The notes: generated by a model not told the origin, from the sequence alone. 64,000 nucleotides of DNA from Gottfriedia endophytica (GCF_017814275.1 NZ_JAGIYQ010000002.1:310001-374000), one strand, 5' to 3'. Numbered from the stretch's first letter, positions 48,175-57,770 are shown. Numbers and translations: made by a program.

Positions 48175-48384
48175 TACTCTCACCCTTTTCTATAGCAATT
48201 TCCATAAAATAGTATGTCCAAAATAAAAAAAACAAATAAATAATGTTTAAAATGTGAAAAATCGGAAAAAATAAAAAATATTTTTCATAATTCTCTCAGC
48301 TTATACTTGCACCACTATTGAAATAACATTTACAATAAAAAGAAAAACTTATCTAGTTTAAATCGATAATAGGTTGGTGGCAAC

Positions 48385-49353
48385 ATGAGAGAAAAGAAGA
48401 AAGCCGTATATGGTGGCCAAGCAATTGTTGAAGGAGTTATGTTTGGCGGAAGAAAACATGCAGTATCAGCAATTCGAAGAAATAATGGAGAAATAGAATA
48501 TTATAAAGAACCTTTGCAAACAAATGCTACTTTACAAAAACTGAAAAAAATCCCATTTGTCCGTGGAATAGTTGCCATCATTCAGGCAAGTATAAACGGA
48601 TCAAAGCATTTAAATTTCTCATCGGAAAGATATGAAGTTTCTCCTGAGGATGATGAAAAAATAGCGATTGAAAAAGCTAATCAAAAAAATACAATAGCAA
48701 CATATCTAGGAATCTCAGTACTAGCTGTATTATCTTTTCTCATCGGAAAAGTAATATTCACTTTAGTACCTGTTTTACTAGCTACTACACTTAAATCATT
48801 TTTTTCAACCGATTTCGAGCAAGTCATTGTTGAAAGTCTTATTAAATTACTTTTGCTATTAACTTATATTTACTTAGTGTCATTAACACCTTTTATTAAA
48901 CGCGTTTTTCAATACCATGGTGCAGAACATAAAGTAATCAATGCATTTGAAAATAATCTCCCATTAACAGTGGAAAATGTTCAATCACAATCAAGACTAC
49001 ATTATCGCTGTGGTAGTAGCTTTATATTATTTACAGTTGTTGTAGGAATGTTTATTTACTTCCTAGTTCCAACTAATCCACTTTGGCTAAGAATAATTGA
49101 CAGATTATTGCTGATCCCTGTTGTCTTAGGAATTGCGTTTGAAGTATTACAGTTTACTAACTTATTACGAAACATACCGGTATTAAAATGGTTAGGTTAC
49201 CTTGGTCTTTGGTTACAACTATTAACAACAAAAGAGCCAAGTAACGATCAAGTTGAAGTATCAATCGCTTCTTTTAATTACCTTTTATCACTAGAAAAAA
49301 ATCATGATGAGAAAATTTTAGAATTTTTAAAAAATAATCAACTTCAGTCTTAA
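48385..49353 (+). CDS. yqhQ: YqhQ, DUF1385 membrane protein
   Basis: 322 aa. DUF1385 signatures YGGQAIVEGVMFGGRK near the start, FQYHGAEHKVINAFE and RLHYRCGSSFILF in the middle; about four membrane helices. Function is unknown. It diverges from yqhR as in B. subtilis. RBS GGTTGGTGG. Confidence 0.92.
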   Translation: MREKKKAVYGGQAIVEGVMFGGRKHAVSAIRRNNGEIEYYKEPLQTNATLQKLKKIPFVRGIVAIIQASINGSKHLNFSSERYEVSPEDDEKIAIEKANQKNTIATYLGISVLAVLSFLIGKVIFTLVPVLLATTLKSFFSTDFEQVIVESLIKLLLLLTYIYLVSLTPFIKRVFQYHGAEHKVINAFENNLPLTVENVQSQSRLHYRCGSSFILFTVVVGMFIYFLVPTNPLWLRIIDRLLLIPVVLGIAFEVLQFTNLLRNIPVLKWLGYLGLWLQLLTTKEPSNDQVEVSIASFNYLLSLEKNHDEKILEFLKNNQLQS

Positions 49354-49379
49354 TTTGTAATAAAATAAAAGAAAAACCT

Positions 49380-49536
49380 TTTATCCCGTATTAACGGGCA
49401 GTATAACCCCCACCCCAAGATTGAGAGAGAGACGAACATGATAGGTGGGGGATAACTGCCCATAAAAGCCCGATTGGGCGGGCTAACCATCAGTGGGGGA
49501 TGAACCCCCCCACTGACGGAAGTTTCACTTTATAAA
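49380..49536 (+). repeat. Family C element, copy C3
   Basis: Hairpin 1: ACGGGCAGTATAACCCCCAC with GTGGGGGATAACTGCCC. Hairpin 2: AAGCCCGATTGGGCGGGCT. Hairpin 3: ATCAGTGGGGG with CCCCCACTGA. Tail GGAAGTTTCACTTT. Best-preserved copy. Confidence 0.88.
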
Positions 49537-49633
49537 ATTCACTTTCAGTTTAACAGTCATTGCTTTTGGACTAATCATAAATTTTAAAAATTGATATTTT
49601 CTAATTAATAATGGAGAGTTTGGGGGTGCTTGT

Positions 49634-50035
49634 GTGAATAGACGAATGTTTTCATCAATTTCTTATATAATCATTGCATTAGCACTATTCGGTTTGTTTT
49701 CTAGTTTAATTGAAAATCCAATGAAATTTTTACAGCGTGGATTACTTTTTGGCCTTGTGCTACTGGTTCTTTATTTGTTCTATAGGATGTTTACGACATC
49801 TACTACTACTCGTTCAGATCATGATGCTTATAGACGGGCAGCAAAAAAAACTGTAAAGAAATATACTACTAAATCTAATAGCTTAAAAAAACCATTAATT
49901 AAAAATAGTAAAGCAAAATCAATGAGTAAAAAACCAGTATCTACCCCACTCTTAAAGAAAAAAAGTAAAGACACAAGTCATTTAACTGTTATTGAAGGGG
50001 AAAAAGGGAAAAAGAAAAACCGAGCTTCATTATAG
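49634..50035 (+). CDS. yqhP: YqhP / SA1362-type membrane protein
   Basis: 133 aa. Two membrane helices (about 9-25 and 33-52), then a strongly basic Lys/Ser-rich tail (KKPLIKNSKAKSMSKKP). The layout and the site between yqhQ and mntR match YqhP. The start is GTG with GGGGGTG upstream. The last codons lie in the shared terminator hairpin. Function is unknown. Confidence 0.82.
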   Translation: MNRRMFSSISYIIIALALFGLFSSLIENPMKFLQRGLLFGLVLLVLYLFYRMFTTSTTTRSDHDAYRRAAKKTVKKYTTKSNSLKKPLIKNSKAKSMSKKPVSTPLLKKKSKDTSHLTVIEGEKGKKKNRASL

Positions 50036-50046
50036 GAGCTCGGTTT
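50019..50046. terminator. Bidirectional terminator between yqhP and mntR
   Basis: ACCGAGCT and AGCTCGGT arms around TCATTATAGG; A run on one side and T run on the other. It overlaps the yqhP stop codon. Confidence 0.85.
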
Positions 50047-50047
50047 T

Positions 50048-50476
50048 TTAGTTCTCATTTTCTTCATTTGTTTTTTGTATGATTCTTAACTGATCAACAC
50101 GTAATTTATCTTCCTCAAAAAATTGTACAAGGTCTCCAATTCGATCAATTGATTCCCAGCTTAAATGATGCTCCATACCTTCAACATCTTCATAAATCTT
50201 TGATTCATCAACGCCAATAATACGTAAAAATTGCTCAAGTAAAAAGTGACGTTCAACTAATCTTTTCCCTGTTTTTTTACCTTTTTGAGTTAAAATAAGC
50301 CCACGATATTTCTCATAAATTAAATAATCATCTTTATCAAGTTTTTGCACCATTTTAGTAACCGAAGATGGATGTACAGACAATGCTTCAGCTATATCCG
50401 ACACACGTGCATAACCCTTGTCTTTTATTAATAAATAAATTTGTTCAATATAATCTTCCATACTTGGTGTAGGCAT
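50048..50476 (-). CDS. mntR: Manganese-responsive transcriptional regulator MntR
   Basis: 142 aa DtxR-family repressor. Metal ligands are at the expected places: Asp8 and Glu11 (MEDYIEQIY), His77 in GMEHHLS and the Glu/His cluster near residue 100. The winged helix is [23 protein letters not shown]. It represses Mn(II) uptake genes and activates efflux. Conserved neighbour of lipM in Bacilli; here array 3 and a DUF1963 gene intervene. Confidence 0.95.
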   Translation of the reverse strand: MPTPSMEDYIEQIYLLIKDKGYARVSDIAEALSVHPSSVTKMVQKLDKDDYLIYEKYRGLILTQKGKKTGKRLVERHFLLEQFLRIIGVDESKIYEDVEGMEHHLSWESIDRIGDLVQFFEEDKLRVDQLRIIQKTNEENEN

Positions 50477-50567
50477 CGTCTTCCCCCAACAAAGTTATTC
50501 ACACATAACAGTCCGTTACAATATGTATCATTAAAATTTTACACCACAAACAGAAGCATTACAAGGT

Positions 50568-51160
50568 AGAAAAGCGGAGGAGCCTTGATTATCTCCGACA
50601 GACGTTGGAGCAATAAGTAAGAGAAGGGTGCTTTTCCCCTTCACTTACTTATTGTGAAACGGCCGAGGAGATAGGCTCAGGAGCTAGACAGACGAAAAGT
50701 GGAAGCAACCCGCTTATCTCCGAAAGACGTTGGAGTAATAACCAAATGAAGTGCGCTTTTCACTTCAATTGGTTATTATGAAACGGCCGAGGAGATGGTT
50801 GCTGGAACTAGACACAAGAAAAGCGGAGGTGGCTTGTTTACCTTCGACAGACATTGGAGCAAATAGCAAGAGAAGGGTGGTTTTTCCCTTCACTTGCTAT
50901 TTGTGAAATGGCCGAGAAGGTAGCCGCTGTAGCTAGACAGATAGAAAAGCGTAGGAGCCTTGATTATCTCCGACAGACGTTGGAGCAATAAGTAAGAGAA
51001 GGGTGATTTTTCCCTTCACTTACTTATTGTGAAACGGCCGAGGAGATAGGCTCAGGAACTAGACAGACGAAAAGCGGAAGCGGCTTGCTTACCTTTGACA
51101 GACATTGGAGCAATTAACAAACTAAATGCGCCCTTTACCTCAATTAGTTAGTGACATAAA
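50568..51160 (+). repeat. Family A tandem array 3 (four units plus one decayed unit)
   Basis: Units 10-14 start about 50568, 50691, 50813, 50943 and 51067. Outer stems: GAGCCT/AGGCTC, GCAACC/GGTTGC, GTGGCT/AGCCGC, GAGCCT/AGGCTC. Middle: ATCTCC/GGAGAT, ATCTCC/GGAGAT, ACCTTC/GAAGGT, ATCTCC/GGAGAT. Inner: CAATAAGTAAG/CTTACTTATTG, TAATAACCAA/TTGGTTATTA, CAAATAGCAAG/CTTGCTATTTG. Units 10 and 13 are nearly identical, pointing to recent duplication. The fifth unit has lost its 3' half. Confidence 0.93.
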
Positions 51161-51203
51161 AAAGGTAATTCATTAGAAATAAACTAGTGAATTACCTTTT
51201 TTA
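51158..51203. terminator. Terminator downstream of the DUF1963 gene
   Basis: AAAAAAGGTAATTCA and TGAATTACCTTTTTT arms; strong hairpin with runs on both sides. Confidence 0.88.
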
Positions 51204-51245
51204 AATTAAATTTTGAAAAAGAAGTTAAATTAGTCTCATAGTTTT

Positions 51246-52046
51246 TTAACTACAATCCCAATTATATAGTACATGAGAAAAATCTAGTTTTTCCAAGTCT
51301 TCTTTTGAGATGAAAAAGTTTGCTACACCACAATCTCCCCACATGATGTCATTCTCATCATCCGTATCAATTTGAAGAAGAAGTATTTCATGAGTAGTGT
51401 CATCTTGGTATTCACGCGGATCTGTTTGAGTGAAATATGGATAGCCACCAATTTTGTGACCACTACCATCAAAAATATCACTACAAAGCTCCCACATGTC
51501 TGTAATTTCACCATTTACTTCTACTTCTTCGTCAAGGTCGATCACTCCATCTGTTAACATTTCAAAACGATAATCTGTCATTGAAATGTATTCAGAATCG
51601 AGCTGGAACTCAAGAGCATATTCCCCTTCAAACGGTAAGTAGTCCTCACCTATTTCCATATACGAAAAATCAGTTCTCAATAAATTTAAATCATTTGTAA
51701 TATCTGAATGATATATTACTCGAAAGTTTTTTTGTGAAGTTGGATCATCGAAATCTAATCCATATACATCATCTTTCTGACTTATGTAAAACTGAAGAAT
51801 TCCTTTTGCTGGAAAATGTTCTAATGCAGGAAATTCTTCAAAATTAAGTTGAGCAAGCAGCATCATCGGTATATTTTCGGCATCACATGGATGGTCGAAT
51901 CCAATTGGTAAATAAGGATCCCCTCCGAATTTACTTTGAAAAAGAGCTGTTTTACTTTTTTTAGCTGTTACACGAATCAAGGGACGGACACTTTTTTCAA
52001 TGATTTCTTTCGCATGTTGCAATTGGTTCGGTATAGTTATTTTCAT
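51246..52046 (-). CDS. DUF1963 family protein (YwqG-like)
   Basis: 266 aa, soluble and acidic. DUF1963 features: SKFGGDPYLPIGFDHP near residue 38, LLAQLNFEEFP, LQFYIS, KIGGYPYFTQTDPRE and LLQIDTDDE...MWGDCGVANFFIS. YwqG-like proteins have no established activity. RBS AGGAGG. It appears to be inserted between mntR and lipM relative to B. subtilis. Confidence 0.88.
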   Translation of the reverse strand: MKITIPNQLQHAKEIIEKSVRPLIRVTAKKSKTALFQSKFGGDPYLPIGFDHPCDAENIPMMLLAQLNFEEFPALEHFPAKGILQFYISQKDDVYGLDFDDPTSQKNFRVIYHSDITNDLNLLRTDFSYMEIGEDYLPFEGEYALEFQLDSEYISMTDYRFEMLTDGVIDLDEEVEVNGEITDMWELCSDIFDGSGHKIGGYPYFTQTDPREYQDDTTHEILLLQIDTDDENDIMWGDCGVANFFISKEDLEKLDFSHVLYNWDCS

Positions 52047-52126
52047 TTTTTCGCCTCCTATTGTGCAAGTAATATCCTACATATTTTAGTTTAGCACAGG
52101 CAAAAGGCATAAGCTTCTCAAAAAAA

Positions 52127-52153
52127 GAAAAGTAGATGAGTCTACTTTTCTTA
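52127..52153. terminator. Terminator downstream of lipM
   Basis: AAAAGTAGA and TCTACTTTT arms around TGAG, with A/T runs on both sides. Confidence 0.8.
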
Positions 52154-52260
52154 AAAAAAATATATTAACTAATCATTTTCTCAACACAAAACTAAGTAAA
52201 ATACAGTATTTCTCAATTTGGTGAAAGTTTCATGAAATGTAAATGAAACAACTTATAACT

Positions 52261-53094
52261 TTATTTTCTTAAGTTCCAGCTATCACTTGAATATTTCTCA
52301 GCTGCTAATTGTAGAACTTCCTCTTCCTGCTCTTTTGTTAATTCATATGGAACAAGCTCAACTTCTAAACCTTCTTCAAATCCTTTTTCAAACGCGATGT
52401 ATAAATCTTCCATTTGGAATGGTTTTTCACTCTCAGCATTAATCCAAGTAGCACGTTTCAAAAAGCGCTTTTTCATTTTTTCTTTAACTTCTTCTGATGA
52501 AAATACAAATAAATCATATAATAAGTCTGCATCAATATTTAGCGGAATTGATCCATGCTGTAAAATAGATCCTTTTTGACGAGTTTGAGCACTCCCAGCA
52601 ATTTTTTTATCATTCACTACTACTTCATACCATGATGGAGCATCGAAACATACTGCAGATCCTGGCTTTTTCAGTTCATTTTTTTCCACTTCTGATTTTG
52701 GAATAGAAAAAGCTGCTGGTAAATTTAAATGTTCAAATCCTTTAAGAATCCCCATTGAAATTACTCTATATGCTTCAGTTACAGTTTCAGGCATATTCGG
52801 ATAATTTTCAGGAACAATAACACTATAAGTTAATTCATCATCATGAAACACACTACGTCCACCAGTTTGTCGTCTAACAAAGTCTGCGTCATTTTTTTTC
52901 ACAGCTTCAAAATTAATCTCAGCTGATTTTTGGAAATAGCCAACAGTTACAGTTGGGCGTTCCCACTCGTAAAATCTTAATGTTGGAGCAAAATCCCCTT
53001 CACTCTGCCATTTAATAATGCACTCATCTAAAGCCATGTTATAGCTTCCTGGTTTAACTCCACTATTTATAAAATTCCATTTTGGTTTTGACAT
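52261..53094 (-). CDS. lipM: Octanoyl transferase LipM
   Basis: 277 aa. It moves octanoate from acyl carrier protein to GcvH in the Bacillus lipoate pathway. Catalytic Cys149 in GSAVCFDAPSWYEV, Lys164 in NDKKIAGSAQ and the RRQTGGRSVFHDDELTYS segment. The reading frame is open 45 codons further upstream, but ATG at 53094 (MSKPKWNF) has GGGGAAAA at good spacing and the extension looks like non-coding sequence. Its product is needed for the lipoyl arm of BkdB in this window. Confidence 0.95.
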   Translation of the reverse strand: MSKPKWNFINSGVKPGSYNMALDECIIKWQSEGDFAPTLRFYEWERPTVTVGYFQKSAEINFEAVKKNDADFVRRQTGGRSVFHDDELTYSVIVPENYPNMPETVTEAYRVISMGILKGFEHLNLPAAFSIPKSEVEKNELKKPGSAVCFDAPSWYEVVVNDKKIAGSAQTRQKGSILQHGSIPLNIDADLLYDLFVFSSEEVKEKMKKRFLKRATWINAESEKPFQMEDLYIAFEKGFEEGLEVELVPYELTKEQEEEVLQLAAEKYSSDSWNLRK

Positions 53095-53210
53095 GTTGTT
53101 TTCCCCTATCAATATAAGATATTTTTCACAAATTATTAGAATGGTTATTGCACATTTTGTCGAAGGACTTATAATTAAAAAAGAAGTTATTTGAAAGGTG
53201 TTGAAATGTT

Positions 53211-53594
53211 TTGCAAACTTTCTTATCAATCTTAGCAGTTCTCCTAGGTATCATTGTATACTCAACTGTTATGTATTTCTACCAAAAACGCTTAATTAAA
53301 ACTCTTTCGGAAGAGGAATTCCGAGCTGGCTTTAGAAAAGGTCAATTAATTGATATACGTGACCAAGACGACTTTAAAGCTGGACATATTTTAGGAGCAC
53401 GTAACATTCCTTTTGCACAAATGAAGCTTCGTGGTAAAGAAGTTAGAAAAGATCAACCAGTTTTTCTTTATGATCAAATGGGTGTTCGCCCAGGTCAAGC
53501 TGCACGTATTTTGAAAAAACAAGGTGTTAATGAAATCTACCAATTAAAAGGTGGATTCAAAGGATGGAACGGTAAAATAAAAAAAGGTCTTTAG
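53211..53594 (+). CDS. yqhL: Rhodanese-like membrane-anchored protein without catalytic cysteine
   Basis: 127 aa. N-terminal membrane helix (about 5-24), then a rhodanese fold with LIDIRDQDDFKAGHILGARNIPF and GGFKGW. The active-site loop reads YDQMGVRPGQAA: the position of the sulfur-accepting Cys holds Asp, and there is no Cys in the whole protein, so it is probably not a sulfurtransferase. The start is TTG at 53211 because the ATG 5 nt before it is out of frame. Diverges from lipM as yqhL does in B. subtilis. Confidence 0.85.
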   Translation: MQTFLSILAVLLGIIVYSTVMYFYQKRLIKTLSEEEFRAGFRKGQLIDIRDQDDFKAGHILGARNIPFAQMKLRGKEVRKDQPVFLYDQMGVRPGQAARILKKQGVNEIYQLKGGFKGWNGKIKKGL

Positions 53595-53601
53595 AAAAAA
53601 G

Positions 53602-53626
53602 CTTGAGAGAAATCTCAAGTTTTTTT
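53602..53626 (+). terminator. Terminator of yqhL
   Basis: CTTGAGA-GAAA-TCTCAAG hairpin with a GNRA-type loop followed by TTTTTTT. Confidence 0.88.
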
Positions 53627-53687
53627 CTATTGAACCACATTTTAAGATTGCAAGTCAAAATGACTTTAAAATACATACTAAGACTGA

Positions 53688-55052
53688 TTATACGTGATTT
53701 GCAAAGACGAATCGTACCCAAAAGTATAGAACTGTAAGAGTAAATAGAACCGTCGGAGGTATAACAATAAATGTTACTTTCATATATTTACTCCAGCTCA
53801 TTTTTATTTTTGATTTTTTTAATATATGCATCCATATTAAGCTAGCCAAAGTACCCATTGGTAATAATAATGAACCAATGTCACTTCCAATAATATTTGC
53901 TAAATATACTGTCTTTACTGTTATAGGGTCTAGTCCCATTTCAGTTAATGTAAGTGTTCCAATCATTAAGGCCGGGTGATTGTTAAAAATGTTAGAAAGA
54001 ACGGAAAGAACAAATCCCATCACTAAGCTAGCATTAAAAATACTACTTGAAACAATAGGACCTAAAACATCGATGATATACTTCGTAAACCCAAGGTTAT
54101 GAAGTCCGTAAACAATTACATACATTGAAAATGCGAAGATTAAAATGTGCCAAGGTGTTTTCACTAAAATATCGAAAGGTTTTAATTTCAGCTTGTACCA
54201 TCTCCAACCAAGCAATACAAATGACCCCATAACAGCTACAATTTCCACCGGTATTCCAAAATATGATGCGACAAATAAACTACATCGGACTATAAAAACA
54301 AATAGTAATATTTTTTTCATAAATGTTGATTGTGCTTTTTCAATGTCCTTATCCATTTCGCTTTTCAATGGATGAGCAGATGTAATCACATAGTTTTCAT
54401 CTAATTTAATATAAACAACCGGAAGTTTTTCTGGAATATCTTTTTTAAGTACGAGAAATAGTAAAGTTGCCATAAATAATAATCCTATTGTTCCTGGTAC
54501 GAACATCATGGCTGTATGCATATAAAGTGTCATGTGAACAATTTTTAATGCGATCAAGTTAACAATATTACTTACACCAATAGGAGCACTTGATGCTGTA
54601 GCGATTAGAGCACCACTTAATAGGTAGGGAACTTTTTGATGAGGTTTTAGTCTTAATTTATTTAAAAGAAGAATTAAGATAGGAGTTGTTATTAAAATAC
54701 TTCCGTCGTTATTAAAAAACAATGTCATCAAAAAACAGAGTAGATTCGTGTTCCAAAACAATCTCATTCCTGATCCTTTTGATCGATTATACAACTGAAT
54801 AGCAACCCAATTGAAAAATCCAAAGCTTTCAAGAACAATTGCCATAACTATTGTAGCCATAATGGTGATCGCTGCACCTGTAACGGTTGTACCGATTTTT
54901 CCTAAATCAGCTAACGATACACTACCACTTAGTATAACAATGATTGCGCCGATAGAAGCTGGAATCGCTTCATTCATCCCTCTGGGTCGCCAAAAAATCA
55001 TAATCATTGTCAATAGAAATGCTAAAACTGTCAAAAAAATTTGTGCATTCAT
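53688..55052 (-). CDS. ArsB/NhaD-type ion transporter
   Basis: 454 aa, about 11-12 membrane helices. Opening with GMNEAIPASIGAIIVIL, FFNNDGSILITTPILI and NIFNNHPALMIG, and GSDIGSLLLPMGTLASLIWM, it matches the arsenite/anion permease superfamily (ArsB). No arsR or arsC gene is adjacent, so arsenite as substrate is only a family-based guess. Monocistronic. Confidence 0.82.
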   Translation of the reverse strand: MNAQIFLTVLAFLLTMIMIFWRPRGMNEAIPASIGAIIVILSGSVSLADLGKIGTTVTGAAITIMATIVMAIVLESFGFFNWVAIQLYNRSKGSGMRLFWNTNLLCFLMTLFFNNDGSILITTPILILLLNKLRLKPHQKVPYLLSGALIATASSAPIGVSNIVNLIALKIVHMTLYMHTAMMFVPGTIGLLFMATLLFLVLKKDIPEKLPVVYIKLDENYVITSAHPLKSEMDKDIEKAQSTFMKKILLFVFIVRCSLFVASYFGIPVEIVAVMGSFVLLGWRWYKLKLKPFDILVKTPWHILIFAFSMYVIVYGLHNLGFTKYIIDVLGPIVSSSIFNASLVMGFVLSVLSNIFNNHPALMIGTLTLTEMGLDPITVKTVYLANIIGSDIGSLLLPMGTLASLIWMHILKKSKIKMSWSKYMKVTFIVIPPTVLFTLTVLYFWVRFVFANHV

Positions 55053-55480
55053 GACTCATATCATCCTTTTATTATTTTTGATCGATATTTTTAGGAATTT
55101 ACCTATTAAATATCAAATCTATCTTTTGTACTACCAATATATGAGTCCTTATTCATTCTTGCCCTAAACTAGTAACCATTTTTTATTATTTAAAAATAAC
55201 AAAAATTTAATGAATAGGTTTTTAATACTTAATGACAAATCGCCATTATAGTTTCTTATCCATACAAGATTAATATCATTACATGATAGATTATCTTTAT
55301 CAGGAAAATTGGGGAGACGTCTATAAAATTTGTTAAATTAACCTTTTTTAATCATACAAAATGTTATGTTCATCCAATCAACTATAGATAAAATATCCTC
55401 TTTTTATCTAAGAGCTTTTTCACTTACACATAATTTTCCATATTCTTTCAAAACAAGAAATTATCAATATAGTAATAATA
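55053..55480. other. AT-rich intergenic stretch
   Basis: About 430 bp between the ArsB-like gene and copy B10. No ORF with a ribosome site, no strong hairpin and no recognised motif. Confidence 0.4.
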
Positions 55481-55488
55481 TTTTTTAA

Positions 55489-55704
55489 GGCTGTTTTCGT
55501 ATATATTGTTTCAATTTAAGAATGCGTTAGTTGATTACAACTCCAGGTTGCTCGCTTTCCGTGGGGCGTGAGCTGAGCCTCCTCGGCAAGCCTGCGGGGT
55601 CTCAGCCTTCCCGCTATTCCCACAGGAGTCTCGCACCTTCCATTGTAATCAACTTCTGTCTTTAAAAATAAAAATCTCAAAAGCAATAATTTTAGAAAAA
55701 AGCC
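55489..55704 (+). mobile_element. Family B element, copy B10, with perfect 8-bp target duplication
   Basis: GGCTGTTTTCGTATATATTG at the left, ATTTTAGAAAAAAGCC at the right. The 8-bp flanks 55481-55488 and 55705-55712 are both TTTTTTAA. Inner stem AGTTGATTACAA/TTGTAATCAACT; short-core variant shared with B9. Confidence 0.93.
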
Positions 55705-55797
55705 TTTTTTAAACTACAATTTCCCAGAGAACACTAAATTCTACTATCTTTTCGTTGAAGAATTGTAGCAAACATCCTTACTTTTATACTAGATTGA

Positions 55798-57435
55798 TTA
55801 ATGTGTCACTTGATTATTTAATCTTTGTAATTCCTCATCTATCTTTTTCACATCAATTCTCTCAAATAGTGGCTTCACATTACAAAATTTGATTGATGAA
55901 AGATTAATTGCCTCCCATTTCATTTCAGTAATACCTAACATTGCTCTTACTTCACTACTTGAAAAAGGTAGGAACGGAGCTAATAGTTGTGATAAATTTG
56001 CTATTACAAAAAGACAACTAGCCATTGTATTCTTACAATCTTCCGGATGATCATTGATTTGTTTCCAAGGCTGCTCTTTATCAAAATATTTATTGGCTAA
56101 TCGAATAAATTCGAATACTTCTTCTAATGCATTTTTAAATTGAGTTTGTTCAATCAACTGACCAACTTTATCATAAAGCTCATTTACTATTTTATTAATA
56201 GGGGCATTCACATCCCCCACTGGAATGTTTCCATCATAGTATTTTTCGAGAAACTTTAATGTTCGATTGACAAAATTACCATACGCACCCAATAATTCAC
56301 TGTTATGACTGTATATAAATTCCCACCATGAAAAATCAGTATCACGATTTTCTGGCGCATTAATTGTTAGGAAATAGCGAATTGAATCTGGGTGATATCT
56401 TTCTAGGAAATCTGGAACCCAAACAGCCCAATTTTTACTCGTCGAAAGCTTCTTTTTCTCAAGTGTTAAATATTCATTCGAAACGATGTGAGTAGGAAGT
56501 GCAGCATTTCTGATTCCTGTCAAAATAGACGGCCAAATAATTGTATGAAAAGGAATATTGTCTTTTCCATGTACATAATATGATTTGGTATTTTTCAACC
56601 AAAAAATCTCATTTTCAAAATCTGATTCATTCGCCCATTGTTTACTTGCGGAATAATATCCTGAAACAGCTTCAATCCATACATATATCTTTTTTTCTTC
56701 ATATCCTTTAACAGGTACACTTACACCGTTTGGTAGATCCCTTGATACAGCTCGATCATGAAGACCTTCTCTTAAATATCTTTCTGTCAATTGAATCGCG
56801 TTCGAACGCCAGTTTCCATTTACTTTAGAGAATTCAACATATCTTTCAAGTTCTGGCTGCAATTTACTTAATTCAAAATAAAAATGTTCTGTCCTCCTGA
56901 TCATAGGAGAGTTTCCACATAAACTACATTTTCTATTAATTAAATCAAGAGGATCTAGTATAGTCGAACAGTTATCACATTGATCTCCACGTGCATGTTG
57001 ACCGCAATTCGGACAAGTCCCTTCGACATATCGATCAGGTAAGAATTGGCTACACTCATCACAATATGTTTGTTCAATTTCTTTTTTATAAATCAGTCCA
57101 TTTTCAATTAATTTTAAAAATATTCCTTGCACCGTTTGGTGATGCTCTAGTGTATCTGTTCGAGTATAGTAATCAAATGAAAACCCTAACCTTTTAAAGT
57201 TTTCTTCGAATTCTTGATGATATCGATCCGCAATTTCTTTTACTGAAACATTTTCTTGTTTCGCTTTGATTGAAATTGGCGTTCCATTGCAATCACTGCC
57301 TGAAACGTATAAAACTTTTTCCTTTTTTAAGCGGTAATATCTAGCTAAAATATCTCCTGGTAAAAGAGATGCAATATGCCCTAAATGTAACGAGCCATTT
57401 GCATATGGCCAAGCTCCACCAATAAAAATACTCAT
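55798..57435 (-). CDS. metS: Methionyl-tRNA synthetase, short double-zinc form (probable second MetRS)
   Basis: 545 aa class I synthetase. HIGH-type motif HLGH (17-20); two zinc knuckles with Cys125/128/141/144 and Cys153/156/170/173; KMSKS-type motif KKLSTSK. It stops after the anticodon-binding domain and lacks the C-terminal tRNA-binding domain of the roughly 660-residue B. subtilis MetS. ATG at 57435 is chosen because GGAGG overlaps the earlier in-frame ATG at 57444. It is preceded by a methionine T-box. It may be a duplicate, inhibitor-tolerant enzyme, as known for MetRS2-type proteins in some Gram-positive bacteria. Confidence 0.9.
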   Translation of the reverse strand: MSIFIGGAWPYANGSLHLGHIASLLPGDILARYYRLKKEKVLYVSGSDCNGTPISIKAKQENVSVKEIADRYHQEFEENFKRLGFSFDYYTRTDTLEHHQTVQGIFLKLIENGLIYKKEIEQTYCDECSQFLPDRYVEGTCPNCGQHARGDQCDNCSTILDPLDLINRKCSLCGNSPMIRRTEHFYFELSKLQPELERYVEFSKVNGNWRSNAIQLTERYLREGLHDRAVSRDLPNGVSVPVKGYEEKKIYVWIEAVSGYYSASKQWANESDFENEIFWLKNTKSYYVHGKDNIPFHTIIWPSILTGIRNAALPTHIVSNEYLTLEKKKLSTSKNWAVWVPDFLERYHPDSIRYFLTINAPENRDTDFSWWEFIYSHNSELLGAYGNFVNRTLKFLEKYYDGNIPVGDVNAPINKIVNELYDKVGQLIEQTQFKNALEEVFEFIRLANKYFDKEQPWKQINDHPEDCKNTMASCLFVIANLSQLLAPFLPFSSSEVRAMLGITEMKWEAINLSSIKFCNVKPLFERIDVKKIDEELQRLNNQVTH

Positions 57436-57465
57436 CCTTCTCATCCTCCTGATTTTTTGATATAA

Positions 57466-57770
57466 AACAAAAAACCTCGCCCTTATCTCAAATAGATAAG
57501 GACGAGGTATATAAACTCTCGTGGTACCACCTTAATTCACAATGCACTTACGTACAATTGCCTTAACAAGTACGGAGCAATAAAAAACTCTTATACTGTG
57601 ACTTTGATAACAAGTGTCAACACTTGTCGTAGCCTACTTGTATGAATCATACGTTCAGTACGAAGCTCAGAGGCCATTGTTCAAATGAGTATTTATGCTT
57701 CTTTTCAGCTACCGAAGCTCTCTGTAATAAATAACAGCATTTTACTTTTCCTCTTCAATGCCTATATTTA
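57466..57770 (-). promoter_or_regulatory. T-box riboswitch with methionine specifier upstream of metS
   Basis: On the minus strand: AGAGGAAAAGTA (S-turn region), an AG-rich AGAGAGCTTCGG, specifier-loop sequence GAACAATGGCCTCTGAGC with codon ATG at 57677-57675, then the invariant T-box GGTGGTACCACG (about 57519-57532). A terminator follows: CCTCGTCCTTATC/GATAAGGGCGAGG then TTTTTT (57470-57507). Uncharged tRNA-Met pairing with AUG and the T-box bulge would favour antitermination. Confidence 0.93.
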
